6,585 bases of DNA from JBCDBY01 sp039182715. Its GTDB lineage: Bacteria > Planctomycetota > PLA2. Position 1 is the first letter of the stretch, and every line of letters begins with the position of its first letter. The stretch lies in assembly GCA_039182715.1 (NCBI GenBank), contig JBCDBY010000264.1, positions 1-6,585 on the forward strand, written 5' to 3'. Made by a program: the position numbers and the translations under genes. Below, piece by piece: positions 1 through 5,514 of this stretch. The notes under the pieces are model-generated. The model did not search any database and was not told the DNA's origin. It was given only the letters and a program-made list of their open reading frames with translations.

Positions 1-104
1 CTCAGCGCTCCTCCGCGACCTCAGCGCGAAACCTGACGCAGCTGGAGTCCCAACCCAAAGGCCCCTAAACCCACGGCTCAAGAAGTAGCCCACGAACGCA
101 GGCC
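1..104. repeat. Diverged intergenic repeat, copy 1 (cut by window edge)
   Basis: Bases 1-31 are identical to 231-261, and by eye 59 of the first 70 positions match with no gap. Similarity continues to about base 104 if the second copy is given an insertion of roughly 10 bp near its base 320. The copy begins at the first base of the window, so it probably extends further left. It reads as a non-coding interspersed repeat: no terminal inverted repeats, no transposase, and no fixed spacer lengths that would suggest CRISPR. Confidence 0.6.
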
Positions 105-200
105 AAGAGCCACGGCCCACGGACCGGAGGCAGCAACAGTCCCGCTGCTCCCCTCAACTCACCGCGACGCGAGAAGGCCAACGACTCCACCCCGCCGTCC

Positions 201-213
201 GACTCCGGGAGTC
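201..213. repeat. Short perfect inverted repeat GACTCC-G-GGAGTC
   Basis: Six-base arms GACTCC (201-206) and GGAGTC (208-213) flank a single central G. The spacing is too tight for a normal RNA hairpin loop and no T-run follows, so it is not a good terminator. The same half-sites recur nearby: GACTCC at 183-188, and GGAGTC at 45-50 and 274-279. This ties the palindrome to the repeat family that fills the region. Confidence 0.4.
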
Positions 214-221
214 CCAACTCC

Positions 222-258
222 CTCAGCGATCTCAGCGCTCCTCCGCGACCTCAGCGCG
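222..258. repeat. Degenerate 9-bp tandem repeat (CTCAGCGNN x4)
   Basis: Four imperfect units lie in a row: CTCAGCGAT (222-230), CTCAGCGCT (231-239), then after one extra C, CTCCGCGAC (241-249) and CTCAGCGCG (250-258). The last three units recur at 1-28. The pattern forms the left end of the larger diverged repeat. It resembles the short tandem repeat motifs found between genes in many GC-rich bacteria, but I cannot name the family. Confidence 0.6.
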
Positions 259-346
259 AAATCCGACGCAAATGGAGTCCCGAATCAAAGGCCTACAAGC
301 CCGCGGCCCAAGAACGAGCACGCGAGAGCCCTCCGAACGCCAGGCC
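231..346. repeat. Diverged intergenic repeat, copy 2
   Basis: This is the second copy of the element that begins at base 1, displaced by exactly 230 bp. The first 31 bp are identical. Identity then decays, with shared blocks such as TGGAGTCCC (273-281) and, towards the end, GAACGC(C)AGGCC (335-346) matching 94-104 of copy 1. It stops almost exactly at the stop codon of the adjacent minus-strand gene (350-352), so the element lies immediately against the 3' end of that gene. Function is unknown; a transcribed 3' element is possible. Confidence 0.6.
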
Positions 347-349
347 CTC

Positions 350-1246
350 CTACCCCTCAGGCTCCTCGATCGGAAGATCCCGGTCGTCACGCCCGCTGTG
401 AAGCCACCAGACCTTCCCGATCTTCACGACGGTGTAGCTGCTGTTGCGCTCCATGCCCTTCTTCTGGCGGCCTTCCTCGGCCACCTTCTCGATGGTGTTC
501 ACCCGGAACCACCAGCCGTGCTCCTCGATCTTGCCGTCGACGCGGTACGAGAGGATGAACGGGGCGATGCGCTTCTCGCCGCGCACGCCGGAGCGCAGCA
601 CGTAGTCCATCTTCGCGCGATGTCGCCCGTTGGCGCGATAGAGCGGCGTGTACGCGAACCAGTGCGCCTTGAGCAGCTCCTTGCGGTTGGCCACCGACTT
701 CGCGCCGCGGCAGGTCTTGCAGACGCTCTTGTCGCCGAACGCGGTGCGCTTCTCGCCACGACCGTCGCACGACGGGCAGCGCGAGAACATGCCGCGATAC
801 TTGCGCGACGCGACGAGGCGGGTCACGAAGCGACGGGCGTCCCGCAGGTTCTCCTTGCGCTGGGACTTCTGCTTCTTGAGGAAACGCGCCTTCTCCTTCG
901 GGTCGGTCGGCAGCTCGACGGGCGGCGCGAGCTTGCGCAGCGCGACCCAGCTGCGCACGCAATCCGCCTGGGCCGCATTCGTCTCGAGATCCCACTCGGC
1001 GCGGAGTGTTTTCTCGTAGAGGCCGATCGCGGTCTCGAGATCGACGATCGCCTGGCGAATCGCCTCCGGTTCGACCTTCTCGCGTCGGCGAATCGCCTCG
1101 TGGACGTCGCGACCGCGCTGCGCGGTCTCCTTCGCCTCGGCGCGCGTGCGCTTGGCCGTGGGCGACTTGAGCGGGATCTCCAGTCCCGGCGTGTCCTGGG
1201 CGCTCGCGACCGTGGCCGCCAGCAGCAAGAAGGGGATGACGCGCAT
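350..1246 (-). CDS. Secreted protein of unknown function with a DnaJ-like two-CxxC zinc motif
   Basis: The product is 298 residues. The N-terminus is a clear signal peptide: a hydrophobic stretch at residues 3-14 ending in a VASA-QD cleavage context. This supports the ATG at 1246 as start and predicts export. Residues 30-150 are highly charged and probably helical. Residues 157-182 carry CPSCDGRG and CKTCRGAK, with cysteines C157, C160, C176 and C179, like two of the four CxxCxGxG units of the DnaJ zinc-binding domain. A zinc or redox knuckle is therefore inferred. The C-terminal 75 residues are rich in aromatic residues and beta-prone. There is no J-domain and no enzyme motif I recognise. 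The gene starts nine bases after the stop of the HEAT/vWA gene, so the two are probably co-transcribed and may act together in the envelope. The antisense frame across it is a shadow. Confidence 0.75.
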   Translation of the reverse strand: MRVIPFLLLAATVASAQDTPGLEIPLKSPTAKRTRAEAKETAQRGRDVHEAIRRREKVEPEAIRQAIVDLETAIGLYEKTLRAEWDLETNAAQADCVRSWVALRKLAPPVELPTDPKEKARFLKKQKSQRKENLRDARRFVTRLVASRKYRGMFSRCPSCDGRGEKRTAFGDKSVCKTCRGAKSVANRKELLKAHWFAYTPLYRANGRHRAKMDYVLRSGVRGEKRIAPFILSYRVDGKIEEHGWWFRVNTIEKVAEEGRQKKGMERNSSYTVVKIGKVWWLHSGRDDRDLPIEEPEG

Positions 1247-1255
1247 CCGCCCATG

Positions 1256-2776
1256 TTAGCGCAACGGCTTGCCGTCGGCTCCGACGGCAAATCCACCGTT
1301 TTCGGTCGCCAATGCGAGCATGAACTTGCGGTCGGTGCCGCGCGTCCCGAGCAGGATCGTGTGGATCGCCACGCGCCGCCATCGGTTGACGCGGCGCACT
1401 TCCTGGCGGACGCGGTAGTCGCGGCTCACGGTGCCGTAGCTCGGTACGCCATCGCTCAGCAGGTAGATGGTGTCCACTTCGGGGTCCAGCATGGCCGCGA
1501 CGAGTCCGTCGTAGATCGCTCCGCCGCCGCGCGCCGGCTGTTTCTTGAGCCAGCCGTTGGCCTTCCTGCCGCGGCCCGCCTGCAGCTTGCCGAAGGCGCG
1601 CTCGAGCTTGGGCCGGGGCGGGTACTTGAGCAGGTAGCGGTAGACGAACAGGTCATAGCGCTGTTCGTTCCCGAGCGTGGCGGCGGTCTTCGCGAACTGG
1701 GCGCGCGCCTGCTCGATCTTGCCGTCGTCCCGCATGCTGCCGGAAACGTCGAAGACGAAGGCGATGCGCTCCGATGCCACCGGCAGCCCGAAGTACGCGC
1801 GCGTTTTCGTTTCGTGACCCGGGGTCGCGCCGGCGGCGTCGGGTGCCGGTCCGTCCCAGGGGAGGATCGCGCGCCACTGCTCCGGATCAGGCGGGATCTC
1901 CTTGCCGGTGAGGGCGCGCAGCGCGTTCCATACGTCGAACCGCAGGCGCCCACGCTCGTTGCCGAGCCGGACGACCAGCGGCGCCACGAAGATCCCACGA
2001 CGCGCATCGCGGCAGCCCTGAATGGCGGCCGCTCGCACGCGCCACGAGTCGTGCGCGAGCAGGGCCTTCGCCAGCTCGACGTCGCGGAGCTGCGGGAGCG
2101 CCTCGGCCAGCGCGATGCCCTGCATCTCGCCGGGGTTCTCGCGCGGCACGTCCTGCGACCCGCTGCGCACCAGCGCGTCGACCACGGCGGCCCGCACGGC
2201 GTCGTCGGCGTCGGTGGCGAACTGCCGAATGAACCCCTCCTGATCCGCCTGGAATCCGAGCGCCCGAACGCAGTGGGCGCGCGACTCCTTGCGTGCGGTG
2301 CCGCCACGGAGAATCATGACCGCCTTCTCGCCGCCGATCCGGGAGAGGGCGACGGCGCCGGCCTCGCTCTGGACCTGACCGGAGAGAGCGGCCAATGCAG
2401 TCGGATCGCCGATGAGTCCGAGCGCGGTGCAGAGATGACGCCGCACCGTCTCCGAACGGCTCTTGGCCAGCTTCTTCGCGAGCAGCGCGACGGATGCTTC
2501 GCGATTCTCGGATTTCTTGAGCTGGATGAGCGCGCTGACCGCGTTGTCCTGCTGGTGGGCGAAGGCGTCGTCGAGAAGCCCGATGAGGATCTTCGTGGAA
2601 GCGGGCGAGCCGATGCGGCCGAGCTTGCGGATCGCGTCGGCCCGATCGCGTTGCTCGTACGGGAGCTTGGCGTTCCTTTCGACGATCTTGGCCAGCTCCG
2701 CCGTGCGGTCCGGAGCGGCGAGCAGGAGGAGCAGCAGCAGATTCGTCACGCGCGCGAGCATATCGATGAACATCAT
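1256..2776 (-). CDS. Exported or membrane-anchored HEAT-repeat and von Willebrand factor A domain protein
   Basis: From the ATG at 2776 the product is 506 residues. Residues 6-21 form a hydrophobic segment with seven consecutive leucines, a signal peptide or membrane anchor; a proline soon after makes the cleavage site unclear. Residues about 45-290 are HEAT/PBS-lyase-type helical repeats (units such as ADAIRKLGRIG, RRHLCTALGLIGDP, VRAAVVDALV, WRVRAAAIQGC). Residues about 335-500 are a vWA domain with the metal-site motif DVSGSM (D343, S345, S347) and the later aspartate in LLSDG (D442). The usual threonine of the middle motif is replaced: GGGAIYD at 417-423 instead of GGTxIYD. The frame remains open to a GTG at 2902, but that codon lies in the loop of a terminator-like hairpin and the extra 42 residues look non-coding. 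ATGs at 2773 and 2761 are alternatives. The role is probably protein binding in the envelope; the partner is unknown. Confidence 0.85.
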   Translation of the reverse strand: MMFIDMLARVTNLLLLLLLAAPDRTAELAKIVERNAKLPYEQRDRADAIRKLGRIGSPASTKILIGLLDDAFAHQQDNAVSALIQLKKSENREASVALLAKKLAKSRSETVRRHLCTALGLIGDPTALAALSGQVQSEAGAVALSRIGGEKAVMILRGGTARKESRAHCVRALGFQADQEGFIRQFATDADDAVRAAVVDALVRSGSQDVPRENPGEMQGIALAEALPQLRDVELAKALLAHDSWRVRAAAIQGCRDARRGIFVAPLVVRLGNERGRLRFDVWNALRALTGKEIPPDPEQWRAILPWDGPAPDAAGATPGHETKTRAYFGLPVASERIAFVFDVSGSMRDDGKIEQARAQFAKTAATLGNEQRYDLFVYRYLLKYPPRPKLERAFGKLQAGRGRKANGWLKKQPARGGGAIYDGLVAAMLDPEVDTIYLLSDGVPSYGTVSRDYRVRQEVRRVNRWRRVAIHTILLGTRGTDRKFMLALATENGGFAVGADGKPLR

Positions 2777-2822
2777 CAGCCGCCAGCGCCCCGATTCCGT
2801 TGCATCGATTGAACGAAACGGC

Positions 2823-2839
2823 TTGGCACGCTCATCGCT
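2823..2839 (+). promoter_or_regulatory. Candidate sigma-54 (RpoN) promoter for the plus-strand unit
   Basis: The sequence TTGGCACG, four bases, then TCGCT matches the sigma-54 consensus YTGGCACG-N4-TTGCW at every specified position but one (C for T in the -12 element). The invariant GG (2825-2826) and GC (2837-2838) are separated by exactly ten bases, as the factor requires. It lies in the divergent intergenic region and points at the gene starting at 2939, giving a predicted transcription start near 2850 and an 89-base leader. If real, transcription would need an AAA+ enhancer-binding activator; none is encoded in this window. No equally good sigma-70 promoter is visible on this strand, although TACAAT at 2925-2930 could act as a -10 element for a nearly leaderless transcript. 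Confidence 0.45.
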
Positions 2840-2884
2840 AAGTATCCCTCGGCTCACTGAAACCTGGAATATCCAATCTGCAGG

Positions 2885-2920
2885 AAACGGCCTCCGGTTC
2901 ACCCCGGAGGCCGTTTTCGT
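2885..2920 (+). terminator. Terminator-like hairpin in the leader of the plus-strand unit
   Basis: Perfect 13-base arms (2885-2897 and 2904-2916) flank a six-base loop, TTCACC. The stem is very GC-rich, and the plus strand continues TTTTCGTT, the layout of a Rho-independent terminator. On the minus strand only three Ts follow, so the signal is directional. No plus-strand gene ends upstream and both neighbours diverge from here. It therefore cannot be an ordinary end-of-gene terminator. It would end a short transcript of about 70 bases started near 2850, act as an attenuator, or shield the downstream gene from upstream readthrough. Confidence 0.6.
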
Positions 2921-2938
2921 TGCCTACAATCACCGACC

Positions 2939-4615
2939 ATGCGGTGTCTCATCTGGATTCAGTTGTTGCTGGCCGTTCCGTGTTGGGCGGACGAGGCCAA
3001 GTCCCCCTTCCGTGGCCCGATGCGGGAGGCGGCGGACGAGGACGGCACGGTTTCGATCACCATTCCCAAACGCTGGGTCGACACCGAGAAGGGCGGCGGC
3101 ATGCTGGTCCGCGTCCGGGGCGCGGGCGGGCACGACATCTCGGTCACCCGGGAGGGAGACCAGGCCGACCTGGACGGCCTCCGCAAGCGCTACATCGAGC
3201 ACGACAGCGCCATCTATCCGGGCAGCACGATCAAACTGATCAGCGAGCCGTACTTCGGGTACCGGCTCGACATGAAGGAGAAGAACCGTGTGGTCGTGCG
3301 GGCGTTCGCCACGCAGGGCAACGACGGCATCATCTTCACGTCGACCTCGCGATTCCAGAACTACGACCGCATCTATGCGCCGCAGATCGCCTGGGTCGCC
3401 GCTTCGCTGACCGTGGACGGCGCGCGGACCGGAACGACCGGAGGCGGCGGCGGCACGACGGGTCGACCGACACGGTTCTTCGACGACGCCGGCGAAGTCT
3501 CGTTGATCGCTCCCGCCGGTTGGCAGCCCAATGCGCTCGTCGGCGACGAAGTGCTGCTGATCGCGCGCGGCAAGCGCTCGCGCAGCACGCGGTTCCTGAT
3601 CCACAAGTGGCCCAACGCCGGTAGCGGTTCGCTCGCCATCGCGCAGGTCGCCCGCGAGTGGAAGCAGAGCTACGGCGCGGCCCGCATGGAGCGGCTGCAG
3701 GGCAAGCCGCCGCGGCTGCTCGTGCGCGGTCGCGAGGGAGACTGGGTCGACTACTTCATCGGCCTTTTCGACGGCGAAAGCGGGTACACGCTGCGCGTGA
3801 CCGTGCGCGAATCCAACTACGAGAAGGCGCGCGGCATGGCGGATGAGATGGCGAAGACCGTCGCCTTCTCCAACAGCCCGTGGAAGACGCCCACGCCGCC
3901 CGACCTCGATCTGAAGCTCGAGTACAAGAAGCGCGCCGTCATCCATGCGCCGGCGGAGCTGGCCGGACAGCGCGAGAAGCTCGGCGCCGAGCTCGACCTC
4001 TTTCTCAAGTCGTGGGCGCGGCTCGGACTCGGCTACGACCGGAAGGGTGAGCCCATCCACATCGCGATCACCAACGCGAAAGAGTTCGGGGAGCGCTCCA
4101 ACCGCTTCGGGGCGGCGCCCGCCGCCTACGATCGCCAGAATCGCGTGGTCGTCGCCGTGGGCACGCCGAGCGACGAGGCGGAGCAGGCGACGTGGCGCGG
4201 CGCGGTGCACGCGGCGTTCGCCGAGGCGCTGCTGCATCGCGACCTCAAGGTGGGTGTGCCGGCCTGGTTCCGCATCGGGTTGACGCAGTGCTACCGCGCG
4301 CCGTACGCGGAGGGCAAGGTGCCGGACGGAGCGGCGACGGATCTGCTCAAGCAGCTCAAGGAGAGCAAGCCGCAGCCGCTCGGCGAGCTGCTCGGTTGGT
4401 CCGAGGGCGACTTCCGCAAGGACCCGACCCGCGCGGCGCAGGCGTGGGGCTATACGCACCTCATGCTCTTCGGCAAGGGCAAGCTGCCGGGCTTCTACAA
4501 GAAGTGGCGCAAGGCGCTGCTGAAGTCGCGCAACAAGGCGCCGGCGCTGTCGACGCCCAAGTACACCACCGCCCCGGCCGATCTGCAGGCGCACCTCGAC
4601 AAGGCGTTCGGTTGA
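2939..4615 (+). CDS. Secreted protein with two PsbP-like domains and a degenerate gluzincin-peptidase-like domain
   Basis: The product is 558 residues. Residues 1-17 are a signal peptide (hydrophobic core 4-13, likely cut after CWA), which fixes the ATG at 2939. Residues about 34-160 and 178-311 look like two copies of a PsbP/DUF1795-type fold: each has a 'sIpxxW' start and ends in a helix plus 'sl/va' strand. A Gly/Thr linker (161-177) joins them. Residues about 325-558 resemble the DUF1570-type gluzincin domain, with a helix followed by VPAWFRIGLTQCY where active members have P-x-W-x-x-E-G. The zinc signature HExxH is HAAFA here (H424 to A428) and the downstream glutamate is I446, so catalysis is unlikely. 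The family assignment is from pattern memory and is moderate. The stop overlaps the galactokinase start, implying one mRNA. There is no Shine-Dalgarno sequence before the start. The role is unknown, probably binding in the periplasm. Confidence 0.8.
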   Translation: MRCLIWIQLLLAVPCWADEAKSPFRGPMREAADEDGTVSITIPKRWVDTEKGGGMLVRVRGAGGHDISVTREGDQADLDGLRKRYIEHDSAIYPGSTIKLISEPYFGYRLDMKEKNRVVVRAFATQGNDGIIFTSTSRFQNYDRIYAPQIAWVAASLTVDGARTGTTGGGGGTTGRPTRFFDDAGEVSLIAPAGWQPNALVGDEVLLIARGKRSRSTRFLIHKWPNAGSGSLAIAQVAREWKQSYGAARMERLQGKPPRLLVRGREGDWVDYFIGLFDGESGYTLRVTVRESNYEKARGMADEMAKTVAFSNSPWKTPTPPDLDLKLEYKKRAVIHAPAELAGQREKLGAELDLFLKSWARLGLGYDRKGEPIHIAITNAKEFGERSNRFGAAPAAYDRQNRVVVAVGTPSDEAEQATWRGAVHAAFAEALLHRDLKVGVPAWFRIGLTQCYRAPYAEGKVPDGAATDLLKQLKESKPQPLGELLGWSEGDFRKDPTRAAQAWGYTHLMLFGKGKLPGFYKKWRKALLKSRNKAPALSTPKYTTAPADLQAHLDKAFG

Positions 4616-5514
4616 TGGAAGCGCGCATGTCGTCCGCGCCGGGCCGCGTCACGCTGCTGGGCGAGCACGTCGATCACCAGGGCGGCACCGTGCTGCCTGT
4701 GGCGATCAACCTGCGCACGCAGGTGCGCTACACGCCGCAGGAGGCGTGGGAGTTCCATTCCGCGGGCCACGAGCCGGACGGCGACTGGATGCTCTACGTG
4801 CACGGCGTCCTCGAGGTGCTCAAGGACGAAGGCGTCGAGCTCCATCCGGGCAAGCTGGAGATCGAGTCGCGCGTACCCGAGGAGAAGGGGCTCTCGTCGT
4901 CCGCGGCGCTCGAGGTGGCGATCGCGGGCGCCGTCTGCGACCTGCCCGCGCTGCAGGTGGCGGAGATCTGCCGCAAGGCGGAGGCGGACAAGGTCGGCAT
5001 CCCGTGCGGATTCATGGATCAGGCGACGTCGGCGTGCGCGATCGCGGCCAACGTCTGCGCGATTGATTGCAGTGCGCACACGTTTTTTCTGCTGCCCATT
5101 CCGCATGCGGTGCTTCTGCTGGTCGATCCCGACCTGCCGCGCCGCGTCGGCGACACGCCGTACGCCGAGCGCCTGGAGGAGGTCAAGCAGGATGGCAGCC
5201 TTGCGCACCAGCACGTCATGCACGAGATGGCGCGCGTCGAGGAGGGCATCGCCGCGCTCGACCGCGAGGACCTGCGGACGTTCGGCGCGCTCATGACCGA
5301 AAGCCACCACTCGCTGCGCGACTACTTCCGCTGCAGCCACCCGACGCTCGACTCGATCGTCGACGAGATCACCCGCGTGCCCGGCATCTTCGGCGCGAAG
5401 CTCGTGGGGGCCGGGTGGGGCGGATGCGTCGTCGCCCTGGCCGAGGTCGGCACGCAGCTCGAGGGGACGCAGCTGCTAGTCCCCGACGACGGGCTGTACC
5501 GCATCGAGGCGTAG
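4615..5514 (+). CDS. galK: Compact galactokinase (GHMP kinase family)
   Basis: The product is 299 residues, cytoplasmic, and expected to phosphorylate galactose at C1 with ATP, the entry step of the Leloir pathway. Motifs in order: the galactokinase signature APGRVTLLGEHVDHQGG (8-24) with sugar-contacting R11, E17, H18 and D20; the GHMP ATP loop PEEKGLSSSAA (88-98); the catalytic-base motif VGIPCGFMDQ (127-136) with D135; a YAER element (Y183) near the sugar site; and the C-terminal GHMP motif GAGWGGC (265-271). Typical galactokinases have about 380 residues. This one lacks the N-terminal lead-in and internal segments, including one after YAER, but keeps every key residue, so it is a compact form rather than a fragment. 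The ATG at 4615 shares one base with the upstream TGA, indicating translational coupling. The ATG at 4627, with GGAAG before it, is an alternative start. No galT, galE or galM is visible. A related sugar 1-kinase activity is possible. Confidence 0.88.
   Translation: MEARMSSAPGRVTLLGEHVDHQGGTVLPVAINLRTQVRYTPQEAWEFHSAGHEPDGDWMLYVHGVLEVLKDEGVELHPGKLEIESRVPEEKGLSSSAALEVAIAGAVCDLPALQVAEICRKAEADKVGIPCGFMDQATSACAIAANVCAIDCSAHTFFLLPIPHAVLLLVDPDLPRRVGDTPYAERLEEVKQDGSLAHQHVMHEMARVEEGIAALDREDLRTFGALMTESHHSLRDYFRCSHPTLDSIVDEITRVPGIFGAKLVGAGWGGCVVALAEVGTQLEGTQLLVPDDGLYRIEA

Larger units (their letters stand above)
1..349. other. Intergenic region without a recognisable gene, rich in diverged repeats
   Basis: No open frame here looks like a real protein. 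The only long frame begins at 272 and runs antisense through the two minus-strand genes, so it is a compositional shadow. The stretch is occupied by two diverged copies of a roughly 100-bp repeat, a short palindrome, and several scattered copies of GGAGTCCC (44-51, 208-215, 274-281) and CCACGG (71-76, 110-115, 117-122). It lies directly downstream of the minus-strand operon, so it would be the 3' untranslated region or the spacer to the next gene. I see no T-rich intrinsic terminator in it on either strand. Confidence 0.7.

Noticed and set aside
1..346. CRISPR array
   Set aside because: There are only two repeat copies, spaced 230 bp and diverging along their length, with no regular spacers and no cas genes.
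272..2812. 846-residue plus-strand open frame
   Set aside because: It runs antisense through both minus-strand genes, has a Leu/Arg/Ala-heavy composition with no recognisable domain, and begins inside a repeat. The minus-strand genes have signal peptides and clear HEAT, vWA and CxxC motifs. High GC makes such long shadow frames common.
2777..2902. N-terminal extension of the HEAT/vWA protein to the GTG at 2902
   Set aside because: The GTG lies in the loop of the terminator-like hairpin. The extra residues would bury the hydrophobic signal segment and overlap the candidate sigma-54 promoter.
2463..3239. 258-residue plus-strand frame crossing the divergent region
   Set aside because: It reads antisense through the HEAT-repeat gene, through the terminator hairpin, and then out of frame into the next gene. 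Its sequence is Ser/Arg-rich and lacks any motif.
2930..4594. 554-residue minus-strand open frame
   Set aside because: It is antisense to the secreted plus-strand protein, with no signal or domain. Composition is typical of a shadow in GC-rich coding sequence.
4192..4614. Upstream extension of the galactokinase frame
   Set aside because: The extra 141 residues overlap the secreted protein in another frame and are low-complexity Gly/Ala/Arg. The galactokinase signature starts right after the ATG at 4615.
5072..5090. GTGCGCAC palindrome plus six Ts inside galactokinase, as a terminator or slippage site
   Set aside because: The palindrome is only four bases per arm with no loop, and the T run encodes Phe-Phe in a conserved frame that continues normally. 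There is no sign of frameshift.
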